Source: Simmondsia chinensis
Lineage: Eukaryota; Streptophyta; Magnoliopsida; Caryophyllales; Simmondsiaceae
NCBI GenBank assembly: GCA_018398585.1
Contig: JAGTTD010000025.1
Location: 14,389,578 to 14,453,577, forward strand
Direction of reading: 5' to 3'
Length of the DNA: 64,000 nucleotides
This document shows, in pieces, positions 22,044 to 34,827 of this stretch. Every line of letters starts with the position of its first letter. Position 1 is the stretch's first letter. A program made the translations under genes and the position numbers. The notes under the pieces are model-generated. The model did no database searches. It was not told where the DNA came from and worked only from the letters and a program-made list of their open reading frames with translations.

Positions 22044-25000
22044 AACTCCACCTTGGTATTTATATGACTTAACCACTAGATACTCTCTAAAAATAAGAAG
22101 CAATTTCACAAACTTTTTATCCCGGGTTCCATTCCATTTGGACGAATTTAACAAAACATGTAAACTTCTCCAAAGGAAGACTTTTAGTACCCACGTCAAC
22201 GGGATTTTCATCAGTATTAATTTTCAGCAACTCAATCTGGTTCTCTTCTATTTTGTCCACGATAAAATATCTTCTAACTGCCAAATGTTTAGTTCTATCG
22301 TGAAATACTGGATTCTTACAGAGGGCAATTGCAGATTGACTATCTAAGTATATTTTAGGTGATCCTAGGTTGAGCTTAATTTTAGTTAATAATCCTTTTA
22401 GCCATATAGCTACCTTAACGGCATCAGATATAGCTAGAAATTCTAACTCTATAGCAGAAAGGGAGGTTAAAGTCTGTAACTTTAACCTCTAACTAATAGC
22501 TCCACCAGTTAAAGTGAAGATATATGCTTAGGTTGATCTTCTCCTATCTAGGTCTCCAGCAAAATCAGAATCCACATAACCAGTCAATCTAAGTTCATTT
22601 GGTGTCTATCAAAGGTTAGGCCCAAATCTATTGACCCTTTTACATATCTTAGCAACCATTTTACTCCATCTTAGTGTACTTTATCGGGATTTGACATATA
22701 CCTTAATAGAACACTCATCAGAAAAGCTAAATTTGGCCTAGTGTAGGTCATTGCATACATTAATGACCTTGTTCTGTTTCTGGACATTGTTTTGCTGAAA
22801 ATTGATACTGAGTTGCCATGGGTTGTTTAACAGTTTTTGAATCGTACATGTTAAACCTGTTCAAAACCTTAGTTAAATAGTGGCTTTGACTCCAATGGAC
22901 TGTTCCTTTTGACCTGTTTCTTATAATGTCAATGCCTAAAATTTTCTTAGCTTCTCCCATGTCTTTCATATCGAAAGACCCATTCAACCTTAATTTCAGA
23001 TCTGAAATCTGCTTCTGGGACCTGCTAGCTAACAGCATATAATCCACGTATATTAGTAGGAAAATAGCATCAAAACAGTCAATATTATTGAAATAAAATC
23101 ATGTATCATGACAGACCTAACAAAGCCATTATCAGTAATAAAAGAGTGAAATCTCTTGTCCACTGTCTGCGTGACTGTTTTAAACCATATAGAGATTTTT
23201 TTCAGCAAATAAGCATGATAAGGTTGCTGGGTTGTATAAACCCCTTAGGTTGAGAAATGAGGATCTCTTCCTCAAGTTCTCCATGCAAGAAAGCAGTAGT
23301 AACATCCATTTGACGTAAAATCATATCATAAAATGCAGTCAAACCCATAATGACACGAACAGTAGTATGTTTGACAACATGGCTAAAAATCTAAGTGTAA
23401 TTAACTCCCTCTTTTTAGGCAAAGCCTTTAGGTACCATTCTAGCTTTAAACCTCGGTAAACCTTCAAGGATTTTGGGTTCTTTAACCCTAAAAATCCATT
23501 TAGAACCTATAATCTTCTTACCCATGGGCTTGGGAAGCAAAGCCCAGGTCTTGTTCTTTCTCAAGCTTTCCATTTCAACTGTCATAGCATTTAAACGCTC
23601 CTCTGAATGCTTGTTGTTGATAGCTTGGGAATAGGACAAAGGCTCAGTTTCGACATATTTTTAAGCAGTATTTAAAGCATAGGCAATACAATCAGCATAG
23701 ACATATCTTTCAGGTGCTCCAATCTCTCTTCTCACTCTATCCCTAGCCAATTGGTAAGTCTTGAGTCCTGAACCTCGTTTTTAGTTCTATTGGGTTCTAT
23801 TCTTGTCTGTTAGGGACAGGTGCAACATTATCTCTTTCAGTTTCATCTAAGTTATCTTCAAGTTCTGCCCTTATGTTTATTGGGTTGGGTGGATTAACTT
23901 CAAATTCATAATAGTCAGGATCAAACTTCCTAACTGTTGAACTATTACTAATTTCATCCTCATTGAAGATGACATCCCTACTTATAATAGTTATAGTTCT
24001 GTTATCCTCCTTAATACCCAATCTATAACCCTTAACACCTCAAGGATACCCTAGGAAAATGCCCTTAACTGCCCTAGGTTCAAGTTTGAACATCCAAATA
24101 CTTTCAGGTTATTGTAATTAACAACTTTACCAGTCCATACATTTTCTGGTGTTTTCATCTTCAAAGCTGAGTTTGGGAACCTATTAATCAAGCAGGCAGT
24201 TGTGTTAACATCTTCACCTCAAAACTGCTTTGACAGTCTAGATGAAAACAACATACAACGAGCCCTATCTAAAAGAGTTATGTTCATTCGTTCATCTACT
24301 CCATTCTGTTGGAGAGTTCCTTTTACTGTTTTATGTCTCTTAATACCATTTTTAGCACATAACATGTCAAAATCAGAATTCACGAACTCAAGGCCATTGT
24401 TTGTTCTTAAAACTTTAAGTTTCCTTCCTGTTTGGTTCTCAGTTAGTGTTTTTCACTTAACAAAAGTTTCAAATGCTTCATTTTTGCTCTTAAGTAAATA
24501 AACCCATACTTTTCTAGAGAAATCATCAACAATTGACAAAAAGTATGAAGCTCCACCCATTGTGGGAACCCTAGAAGGTCCTCACAATTCAGAATGAACA
24601 TAGTTTACAATGCCATTGTGAACCAACGCTAAATGCAATTCATTGATGTTTGCCATATATGCAGTAATCACAAAACTCAAGTTGAGACACATAATCAGTA
24701 CCAAATACACCATGTTTTTGCAACTCTAACAGCCCCCTCTCTAATATGTGTCCAAGTCTCCTATGCCTAAGGCTGGTGTCTTTAGGGTCAGTCTTGGCTA
24801 CATTTCCCTCACCCGAAACTACCTTCCCTTTTAGGACATACAATCCATTCTTGATCACTCCCTTTATCACAAATAGGGCAACTCTAAGGACTTTCATCTC
24901 TCCCTTACTAGCATTAAGGGTCAGTCCACTCAGATCAAATTGTCCTAAGGAAATGAGGTTTCTCTTTAGTTCTTGGATATGCCTTACCCCCTCCAGGTCA

Positions 25001-25964
25001 AAGCTAGTGCCATCAGACATCTTTACCCCCACAGTACCCACACCAATTACCTTACAAGCATAGTTATTCCCTAGCATTTCATTTTCCTACTAACAGACGT
25101 GTAATTAGTGGAATAAGATTTTTCAGAAGTCATATGGAAGCTAGAACCAGAATCTAGCACCCATTCATGACAAGTAAGATCAGCAGAAGCAATGAGAACT
25201 TCACCATATTCATCATTATTAATAGGATAATCATTCCTACCTTAGTTCTTGTTCTTATTTAGACAGAAGCATCTATAGTGTCCAGTTTTATCACATTCAT
25301 AACATTTGATATTAGACAAATCTTTTCTACCCCTATATTAAGATCTTGAGTGACTCTTTCCTCTCTTTTTGTCATAATAATCTCTCATTTTAGTTCTTCC
25401 TCTAACATTAAGGCTCTCACCGTGATTGCTACTACTGCTACGAAAGTATTTTCCTTCTTTCTTTAGTTCTACTACTTTAGATCTAAAGGCATATTCTACC
25501 TCGACTACTGATATAGTCTTTCTAACATATATTAAGGTATCTTTTAAGGATTTTAGGTAGATCCTAAAAGTATTATGGCTTGCGTTTCGTCTGATATTTC
25601 TACTTTTAGCGTATCTAGGTCACATAAAACCCTATAAAAGTCATCCAGATTATCCTTTGTCGATTTATTTTCATCCATTCTAAAAGAGTAGAATCGTTCC
25701 ATGTATAAGACTATTAGCAAGTGATTTAGTAGCATATAATTTTTCTAATTTCCTCCACACACCAAGAGCAGTAGTTTCACCAGAAACTTTAGAAAGAATT
25801 GCATTATTAAGAGAGAGTAGAATGTTACCTTGTGCGACCTTATCCATGCTAGCCTTCTCTGCTGGTTTCAGTCCTTCTAGCAGATCCTTGTCCTCTAACA
25901 GCGCGGAACTCACCGCCTGCGCCATAAGAAAAGCTTGGACCTTTACTTTCCACAAAGTGGTTTA
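22044..25964 (-). pseudogene. Outer copia gag-pol polyprotein relic
   Basis: Reading leftwards: gag (25955-25553; WKVKVQAFLMAQAVSSALL, GVWRKLEKLYATKSL), zinc knuckle CYECDKTGHYRCFC (about 25305-25255), protease WVLDSGSSFHMTS (about 25170-25130), GAG-pre-integrase LRHRRLGH with CDYC (25077-24640), scattered integrase, RT (KKIIGSKWIFRVKEP 23535-23490; GSFDMKDMGEAKKILGIDII 22985-22925) and RNase H (YLDSQSAIALCKNPVFHDRT, about 22350-22295). The YVDD box is not cleanly readable near 23050. Frames shift repeatedly. The gag start lies on the other side of the inner element, next to the PBS at 34814-34825. Confidence 0.85.
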
Positions 25965-28155
25965 TGTTGGGAAAAAGTAACTCTGATGCCGACTGTTGGG
26001 TTCACAGTTTTCAACTATGGTCACAACAAAAGGCACCTATTAGAGCACTTAGAATAGGAGACTCTTCTCTCTACCTAAGCCCCCGATCGGAGAGTCACGT
26101 TTTGTGACACCGCACGTGCGAGATTTCCCAGGAATAGGGTTATCTCTATAAATCCCTTTGCTCTAATACCGGTAGTTGGGACGAATTTCAAATATTCACC
26201 CTAACTTTATAAAGTTTACACAGCGGAAGAGATTTAGAATTCATAATTATAAACCTAGGGTTGATTTGAAATTCATAATTTTAAATCTACAGATTTAAAT
26301 TCATAATTTAAATCTATAGATCTAAATTCTTAATTTAGATCTAAAGGCCTTTTACTCTAATACATTCATTACAATACATAAACTTAAACAGGCATAATAA
26401 TGAATACAGTAAATAAATAGAAAAGCGAAAACTAAAAGAAGAAGAAAAGAAAACATACCTGGATTTGCTCCAAATAAAGAAAACCAGAAAATAATAATAA
26501 TCTTCAAAATTGAGACCCCGCTATCTTCTACGCAATGACCTCAAGCTACCCGAAGGGTGGGCTCCGAAAAATATTAAACTAGGAAAGAAAAATTTTAACA
26601 AAATTTTTTTTTCTCCAATTAGGTCTCGGAAACAATTCTAGAAACCCAAAAAAAAGTATTTCAATTCAATACCAAACTTTTGAAATAGGTGCCTCTATTT
26701 ATAGAAGTATACCGGAGCAAAAATGTGGGATCATAGCTTTTAAACAAAACACAGCATTTTACAAAACAAAAGACTCAAAACGCAGCGTTTCATGCCCTAG
26801 TACACGCGTGCTCTTGCTTTGTCACCTGTTACCACGTGGCATGCGGTGATTGGTCCGCGCCTAGCCCAGAGCGTGCCTGCGTTAGCCACGAATCGCGAGT
26901 TGAACTTTTGTGATTTTTCATTTTTTTAAATTTTTTTGTTTTGCTTTGTTTCCCACATGTAAAAATTCATCTTATGAATTTTAATTTTTTAAAAATATTT
27001 TATGCATAATTTATAACTTTTATTCATCTTATGAATAATGTTTGGCAAAACTAAATTTACTCATATCATGAATAAATTAATTCATCTCATAAATTCTTTA
27101 TTATTTTTTCGATGGCAATAAATACAAAGGCTTGTTTAGAGACCTCAGGGACAATTTAAATCCAGCTCTAAATGGGTTAGATTAATCATCTCATGAAATA
27201 ATTTAATTGTCATTTAATGAGACTTAATTCCACTAAATAAATCTCACTGCACTCCAGACTTAAACCATTTATTTGATATCTCCCTAATAGACTGTATTGA
27301 TGACAACAATCCCTCCACGAGATGTCCATGACAAAGAATAAGTATAACTACTACCATTATCCTTCTCATAGCTTCTCTATTAGTTACCGACTCGCCCTTC
27401 ACCGAATAATTAATTTATACTTGAACATATTCATAGTATAAATTCCAAATGTCAAACACTTGAAATACTTTGGCCAAAGATTCTGAACTATTCAAATATT
27501 TACGAATCAACTAAGGAAACATCTGTATCTCATAAGAGATTGTAGATTCCCTATTGAATACATGATCCTTGTCATGTTTACGCCGCTATCCAGTGTACGT
27601 GGGAATTCAATCATGTGTTTAGACCTTACTTATAATACACCAAAGTAGCTAATGCTCCACGCACAAGTCCAGAACACTCTCAGGATTTAGAGTCGTCATT
27701 CAAACAGTACAACATAACCACTCATCTCTAATAGTAGTCTAGAAACAAGCAACTCACATGGTCCAACTCAGTGTGCCAATCTTATTAAACACACCAACAT
27801 AACACTTTTGGATACCATCCACATGACCAAGACAAGTCATCTAAAGTATCACGTTATAGTCTTAGCATACAAGTGGTCTAAACTTGTCTTCGACTACGAG
27901 TCTTGCAAACAACAATCCATACCATTTGTTCCAAGTCTATCTATGGGTTAATCTCATAAACCACTTAGAATAAATATGTAAATTGTAGTCTGAGGACTAT
28001 ACCCATCTCATGGATGTTTCCAAAAAGAAAATCACATGCAGTATAAATGCTCGCTTACAGAAATTTAATAAGGAAACGACTGGAACTTCAGTTTTATTCT
28101 TTAATAAAATAATATTAACAGAATAAATCTGGATTTTAAAACACCATTCCTAACA
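25965..28155 (-). repeat. 3' LTR of the inner copia
   Basis: 2191 bp, TG..CA. It matches 32394-34742 over its whole length and the solo LTR at 3245-7511. TATA-like CTCTATTTATAG lies at about 26693. Confidence 0.92.
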
Positions 28156-29340
28156 ATCTCTCACTTGTCCTAAATTCAATTGATTATAAACTTTATATTC
28201 ATCCTTTCTATATATGAATCAAAGGTCTAGTGAAGTCAAGGTCTTAGTAAAGTCAGCTACTTTATCTGATCCTACATGCTCCTCTTTTGCTGTTTCTGAT
28301 GTTACAACGTATTTAACCTCTATTGTGAAGTCATCAATACAGTCCTGCTTGACATTCCACCCACTAATGGCTCCTACTCCAAGGGTAAAGACATGTCCAG
28401 ATGTCGTACGTCTAGCATCTCTATTTGATTGGAAGTCTGAATTCGTATAGCCAACTGGAACTTGCTCACCAAATCTTTGCAGCTAATGACACCCCTACAT
28501 CACTCCTAATGAGTAGTATATGGTCGACGTACAATACTAAGAAAGTTACTATACAGTCCTGCTTGACATTCCACCCACTAATGGCTCCTACTCCAAGGGT
28601 CAAGACATGTCCAGATGTCGTACGTCTAGCATCTCTATTTGATTGGAAGTCTGAATTCGTATAGCCAACTGGAACTTGCTCACCAAATCTTTGCAGCTAA
28701 TGACACCCCTACATCACTCCTAATGAGTAGTATATGGTCGACGTACAATACTAAGAAAGTTACTACTTCCCCTTGATGTCGTTTGTACACGGATAGGTTG
28801 TCAATCCAATTGCTCAAAACCATAAGACTTAATCACTTCATTAAATCTAATATCCAATGAGCATGATGCTTGCTTCAGTCCATACATGGACTTCTTCAGT
28901 TTGCATACCATATGCTTTCGATTTTTATTAATGGAACTGTCTAGTTGCACTATATAGATGTCTTCTTCAAGACAATCATTCAAAAGGGTCATTTTGACTT
29001 CCATTTGCTATATCTCATAATGAGCTGCAATGGATAGGAGCATCCTTATGGACTTTAGTATGGCTACTGGTGAGAAGGTCTCATCATAATGAATTCCTTC
29101 CTTTTGGGTAAAACCCTTAACAAGCAGTCTTGCCTTGAAGGTCTCTACCTTCCTGTTCACTCATCTTTTCCTCTTGTAGACCCATTTATAACAAATGGGC
29201 TTAATGCCCTTAGACACCTCTACAAGGTTCCAGACCTAATTAGAATATATAGATCCTATCTCAGTTTTCATGGCCGAGACCCATTGGTCAGCATTTTGTC
29301 TTTAATTGCCTCATTGTAGTTGAGAGGATCATATTCAATG
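28156..29340 (-). pseudogene. Inner copia RT / RNase H relic
   Basis: Minus-strand pieces include a linker with EIEYDPLNYNEAIKDKM (about 29340), RT fragments around KSMYGLKQAS (about 28890), LYVDHILLIRSDVG (YVDD with the second Asp changed to His, about 28750), then an internal deletion to RNase H GYTNSDFQSNRDARRTTSGH. At the end VADFTKTLTS (about 28245) stands for the usual ADPFTK motif. RT and RNase H cores are internally deleted, and 214 bp are tandemly duplicated at 28337-28764. Confidence 0.75.
28337..28764. repeat. 214-bp tandem duplication inside the inner copia pol
   Basis: Units 28337-28550 and 28551-28764 are almost identical; I see a single difference (AGGGTAAAG versus AGGGTCAAG). 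Each unit carries the YVDH box joined to the RNase H start, so the internal deletion preceded the duplication. The near identity makes this a recent event. Confidence 0.9.
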
Positions 29341-29519
29341 TCACGGTCAACTATTAAGGCTATCGCCATGAACGTGTCAGGTACCCTGACAATCCTCCCA
29401 CTACACCTAGGCTCTCGTGTACCTGCAACATTCTCGTCCTTTTTTTTTAATTCTTATAATACTACTTTGCTTTTGTTTTTGTAGTTTTATTGTAAAAATC
29501 CTTCTCTAAGTATTCCGCA

Positions 29520-29910
29520 TTATTCATGTATAAGATAAATTTTGATAAAAAAAAATGTCATGAATAAATCATACACACATATACCTTTACTAATAAACAA
29601 TTTATTTCTTGTAATAAAAGGTTCATAATCAAATTCAACAAAAAAATAATTATCCTTTAATAAATCACATAAATCAAATTCTTGTCCAATGCAGGTACAA
29701 ATAAACAAAACTTTTAGTAACAAAAACTCTAACACTCAAGTCTAAGCTAACACCTCCTACTACTAAGACTGCTACTCTTGTACCATCTTCAATTGTCAGG
29801 TACAGCTCCCATCATGTAGCCTTCTGGTTAGCTTGAGCCCCTGTAACAAATTACAGACATGGTCAATTGAATCTGAGTCTACACACTAGGAACCTGGTGG
29901 ACTTTCAACT
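29520..29910 (-). pseudogene. Inner copia protease and pre-integrase stub
   Basis: VDSDSIDHVCNLLQGLKL (about 29910-29850) corresponds to the protease motif VDSGATDH, with the active-site Gly changed to Asp. It is followed by KVLFICTCIGQEFDLCDLL and NYFFVEFDYEPF, the region before the GAG-pre-integrase. The frame then joins RT linker sequence near 29430, so the integrase is absent. Confidence 0.65.
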
Positions 29911-30199
29911 ATGCATGGCTCAACCAAATGAGATATCATCATACCTTCACCAGATGGCTTAGTAGTCTTTGCAGGCTGAGTAGCTATGTACTTTGTGCAA
30001 TTCCTCTTCCAATGGTCCATCTTTCCACAAAGTAACACTTTTCTTTTGCTAACCTTTTGTTAGGATTAGTCGCTACACTAGCAACCTTGCCTTTGCCTTT
30101 CTTTCCAGTCAGTTCCTTATTGAGCTTCCTCTCACTAGCCCTTGATACCTAAGTTAAGTGGAAACTCCCCTTGGCTCGCATAACACCTTCTGCTACCTG

Positions 30200-30772
30200 T
30201 AGCTCCTTCATCAGCTCAGGCAATGAATAATCCTTATTATTCATTGTCTAGTTAAGCCTAAACTGAGTAAAAGAGCTGGACAGAGAGCTGAGGACGATGT
30301 CCTGCTGAGACTGACTATCAATCTTAGCACCTAAAATCTCCTACTCTAACAAGCACGCCATCATTTTCATGACGCGCTCCTAAACTGGCAACCCTTCCGA
30401 CATCCTCATGTTCAAAAGCTTCCTCATCAGCTCTTGCCTAGCTGCCCTATCTTGACCACCAAACATTTCCTTTAAATGTTTGATCTTCTCAGCTACTATT
30501 TCTATCTCAAGCATCTGATGCTTAAGTACATTGGCCACAGAGTCCAAAATGTAGCATCTCGCTAACCCATTTGCCTTATTCTGGCCATTATAACGCTCTT
30601 TAATAATAGCTACAGAATTATTAGCGGGCACCGTAGGTCGAGCTTCAGTGAGAACAAACTTATGACCCTCATGTATTAATACTATGTCCAGGTTTATTTT
30701 CCAGGTGAAGTAATTCGGTCCAGTTAAGGCATTATCTTTCAGAATTGTGTGAAGTGCACCAGTCGCAGCCAT
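30200..30772 (-). pseudogene. Inner copia Gag
   Basis: The frame starts MAATGALHTILKDNALTGPN at 30772; the motif LTGPNYFTWKINLDIVL is the standard start of plant copia UBN2-type gag. 130 codons are open (to 30380, with AARQELMRKLLNMRMSEGLPV), then stops alternate with readable gag. The zinc knuckle region near 30050 (CYFVERWTIGR) has lost its cysteine pattern. The upstream leader between the PBS and this ATG is 1.6 kb. Confidence 0.8.
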
Positions 30773-30775
30773 TCA

Positions 30776-32379
30776 AAAACTGTAAATGCAAATAAATGTG
30801 TAACTATCTTATGAGAGTTATGTATAATGCAGTGACATCTATTCTTTCATTTTAGCATATACAATAAGTCAGATATCCTCTAAATTGTATTGTCATACAT
30901 ACGATGATGACCCAAACACACCAATCCTTACTCCCCGACAGCGAGGTCGCACGAAGTTAGTTCGAGTGAGAACTATTCTCAATTAACATGTTTTCTTGTA
31001 ACTCTTACTAAACATGATTAACTCACCACTTTACCTTAGTCTCCAGCATAACACAACAGAGCTCCTCAGGGAGGCTAATGCATCATGCTAGTCAAGTGTA
31101 AACCATTACTTAAACCTTCATACAAATACAAGTAATACTCCACGGCAGTGTGGTCGCATTGCTTCTTTGCACTTTGGTTTATCCTAATAGAAGTCTAACC
31201 CTATAACTTGCAAACTGACATCCTCCGCAAGGAGGTCTATCGATCTACTATACTGCTAGACAGGTAATGGAGACTGTGAGGTTATAACAATTGAAACGTC
31301 ACTCCCACTTGATTTTTAAAACTAGTGATTTTTAATTAACTTGCATTTACAACCTGGATTATCTCATAACCCCCTTTAGAATCTCATTCTAAAGTTAACC
31401 AAAATTAATTAATTAATTTATTCAAAAATATTATTCTTTTATAACATCTATTATCTCATAATCTTACTTTAGAATTCATTCTAAATTTATTCAATAAAAT
31501 TAATTAATTAATTTTACATTTAAAAAAAAAAGGTATTATCGATTATCTCATAACCTATTCTATAGAACCCCTTTCTAAAATTAAATAAATAAATTTAATT
31601 TTTTATTTAAAATAATACTAAAATTTAGATTATCTCATAATCTATTTTTAGAATCTAATTCTAAAATTAAATTAATTAATAAAATTAATTTTATTTAAAA
31701 TTATTAACAATTTAGAGCTTAGAGTATCTCGTAATCTATTTTTAGAATCTCATTCCAAAATTTAAATAAGCTTAGACTATCTCATAGTCTATTTTAGAAT
31801 CTTATTTTAAAATAATTTTTTATTTAAAATAACACTAATTTACAACTTAGATTATCTCATAATCTAATTTACAATATCGCTCCAAAAAGAAATTAATAAA
31901 ACAATTAATTTAATTATTATGTAAACCAGTAACTAAATTTTTTTTTTTTTAATAATCGCTGACATCAGACGTCAGCTCAGCAAGTGCTGACGTCATGATG
32001 ACATCAGCATCCGCTGGCAATTTATTTAGTTTTTTTAAAAATTAATTCAATCTGATCTTATTAGATCAATTTTATCCGATTTTGTAAATCTTAATCAACT
32101 ATATATAATCTCATTATACAAAAATCATAATTGCTAATTTATATATTGATAGATCTGAATTAACGATTAATTCATTAACAATTTAAACAATTTAAACCGA
32201 TACCGTAAATAATCTAATTAGCTATTAATTCATTAACGCTTTTAACGATTTAAACAATTTAAATCGGTATTTAAGAAAACTTTTTTTTTAATAAAATCTC
32301 TATTTTATTAAATCGCAAATATATTTATTTCAATCTTATTATACCTATTCATGTATATTATGAATGTAATCAGAGACTG
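30776..32379 (-). other. Inner copia 5' leader with degenerate tandem repeats and TGACGTCA boxes
   Basis: No coding frame. About 31365-31880 holds roughly seven imperfect repeats of 70-110 bp around the core ATTATCTCATAATCTATTTT followed by AGAATCTCATTCTAAA. At 31959-32008 lies a cluster of palindromic CTGACATCAGACGTCAG and GCTGACGTCATGATGACATC motifs, which resemble bZIP (TGACGTCA) binding sites. Function is not shown by sequence alone. Confidence 0.6.
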
Positions 32380-32391
32380 GCTTTGATACCA
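32380..32391 (-). promoter_or_regulatory. Primer-binding site of the inner copia
   Basis: Minus strand TGGTATCAAAGC, complementary to the tRNA-iMet 3' end except for one base; 2 bp from the LTR at 32394. Confidence 0.8.
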
Positions 32392-32393
32392 AT

Positions 32394-34742
32394 TGTTGGG
32401 AAAAAATAATTCTGATGCCGACTGTTGGGTTCATAATTCTCAACTATGGTCGCAACAAAAGGCACCTATTAGAGCACTTAGAGTAGGAGACTCTTCTCTC
32501 TACCTAAGCCCCCGGTCGGAGACTCACACTTTGTGACACCTCACGTGCAAGAGTTGTCGGGAATAGGGTTATCTCTATAAATCCCTTTGCTGTAAGACCA
32601 GTAGTTGGGACGAATTTTAAAAATTCTCCCTAATTTTATAAAGTTTATGCAGCGGAAAGGATTTAAAATTCATAATTCTAAACCTAGGGTTGATTTAAAA
32701 TTCATAATTTAAATCCACAAATCTAAATTCTTAATTTAGATCTACAGGCCTTTTACTCTAATACATTCATAATAATACATAAACTTAAACAGGCATAATA
32801 TTGAATACTGTAAATAAATAGAAAAGCGAAAACTAAAAGAAAAAGGAAAGAAAACATACTCGGAATTGCTCCAAATAAAGAAAACCAAAAAATAAAAATA
32901 ATTTTCAAAATCGAGACCCCGCGATCTTCTACGCAATGACCTCGAGCTGTTAGCAAGATGGCCTCCGAAAAATATTAAACTATGAAAGAAAAATTTTTAT
33001 GAAATTTTTTTTCTCTCCAAGTAGATCTTTAAAACAATTTCAGAAACCCAAAAAAATTATTTCAATTCAATACCAAACTCTTGGAATAGGTACCTTTATT
33101 TATAGGAGTATACCGAAGTGAAAACGAGCTATTAAATCGATGTGGGATTCATAACTTTTAAACAAAATGTGTCTTTTTACAAAACAAAAGACTCAAAACA
33201 CAGTGTTTCGGGTCCCAGTACACATGTGCTCTTGCATTGCACGCGATGATTAGTCCGTGCTTGTGTCGCGTGCTGATTGGCTACCAGCGTTAGCCACGGA
33301 TCGCGAGTTGTACTTTTGCAAATTTTTCATTTTTTTTATTTTGCTTTGTTTCCCACATGAAAAATTCATCTTATGAATGCTAATTTTTAAAAATTATTTT
33401 TTTTATAATTTTTAATTTTTACTCATCTCGTGAATAATGTTTGGCAAAATTAAATTTATTCATCTCATAAATAAATTAATTCATCTCATGAATTCTTTAA
33501 TATTTTTTCGATGGCAATAAATACAGAGGCTTGCTTAGAGACCTCAGGGACAATTTAAATCTAGCTCCAAATAGGTTAAATTAATCATCTCATGAAATAA
33601 TTTAATTACCATTTAATAAAACTTAATTCCATTAAATAAATCTCACTACACTCCAAGCTTAAATCATTTATTTGATATCTCTCTAATAGAATGTAATGAT
33701 AACAGCAACCCCTCCACGAGATGTCCATAACGAAGAATAAGTATAACTATTACTATTATCCTTGTCATAGCTTCTCTATTAGCTACCGACTCGCTCTTCA
33801 TTGAATAATTCATTTATACTTAAGCATATTTATAGTACAAGTTCCAAATGTCAAACACTTGGAATACTTTGGCCAAAGATTTCGAACTATTCAAATATTT
33901 GCGAATCAACTAAGGGGACATTTGTATCTCATAAGAGACTGTAGATTCCCTATTAAATACGTGATCCTTGTCACACTTCACACCGCTACCCAGTATACGT
34001 GGGAATTCAGTCATGCGTTTAGACCTTACTTATAATACACCAAAGTAACTAAAGCTCCAAGCACAAGTCCAGAATACTCTCAGGATTTAGAGTCGTCGTT
34101 CAAACAGTACAACATGAATCACTCATCTCTGATAGTAGTCTAGAAATAAGCAACTCACATGGTCTAACTCAGTGTGCTAATCTTATTAAACACACCAACA
34201 TAACACTTTTGGATCACCATCCACATGACCAAGACAAGTCATTTAAAGTGTCACGTTATAGCCTTAGCATACAAGTGGTCTAAACTTGTCTACGACTACG
34301 AGTCTTTCAAACAACAATCCATACCATTTGTTCCAAGTTTATCTGTGGGTTAATCTCACAAACCACTTAGAACAATAACAACAACAACCGGCCCAGTGCC
34401 ATAAGGGCTCCCGCATGAGCAGGGTCTGGGAGGGGTAGGATGTACGCAGCCTTACCCCATCAGGGGAAAACCCTAATGAGAGTTTGTTTCCAAGGACCCC
34501 TAACCTGAAAAGCGAGAAGAGCATGAAAAGCCCAAAGAGCTTATAAACCGCTTAAAACAAACATGTAAATTGTAGTCTGAGGATTACACCCATCTCATAG
34601 ATGTTTCCAAAAAGAAAATCACATGCAGTATAAATGCTCGCTTACACAAATTTAACAAGGAAATGACTGGAACTTCAATTTTATTCTTTAATAAAATAAT
34701 AATAACAGTATAAATCTGGATTTTAGGACACCATTCCTAACA
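32394..34742 (-). repeat. 5' LTR of the inner copia, carrying a SINE
   Basis: 2349 bp. After removal of the SINE (34376-34542) and its 18-bp duplication it is about the length of the partner LTR. TATA-like TTTATTTATAGG lies at about 33096. Confidence 0.92.
34376..34542 (-). mobile_element. SINE (angiosperm 3' domain, short head) in an LTR
   Basis: On the minus strand: a head of about 40 bases ending TTTTCAGGTTAGGGGTCC, then TTGGAAACAAACTCTC, GGTAAGGCTGCGTACATCC, CTCCCAGACCCTGC, GGGAGCCC..GGCACTGGG and a GTTGTTGTTGTTA tail. Target duplications are 34358-34375 and 34543-34560 (AAACCACTTAGAACAA versus AAACCGCTTAAAACAA within them). The partner LTR near 27960 lacks the insertion. Confidence 0.9.
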
Positions 34743-34813
34743 GTTTCTACCAGTAATCTTTTCTATGTTCTGTTTACCTGAAGCTATTTTTGCAAGATTT
34801 GTGTTTAACCATG

Positions 34814-34825
34814 GCTCTGATACAA
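34814..34825 (-). promoter_or_regulatory. Primer-binding site of the outer copia
   Basis: Minus strand TTGTATCAGAGC, one base off the tRNA-iMet complement, 2 bp inside the LTR at 34828. It is separated from its gag by the inner element. Confidence 0.8.
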
Positions 34826-34827
34826 CT

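Larger units (their letters stand above)
25965..34742 (-). mobile_element. Inner Ty1/copia retrotransposon nested in the outer copia gag
   Basis: LTRs 25965-28155 (2191 bp) and 32394-34742 (2349 bp, enlarged by a SINE) start TGTTGGGAAAAA and end CCATTCCTAACA. Flanks GTTTA (25960-25964) and GTTTC (34743-34747) fit a 5-bp duplication with one change. A minus-strand PBS TGGTATCAAAGC (32380-32391) sits 2 bp inside the right LTR. Gag, a mutated protease and parts of RT and RNase H remain; the integrase is deleted. The long LTRs and a 1.6-kb leader make it a large element with little coding content left. Confidence 0.93.
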
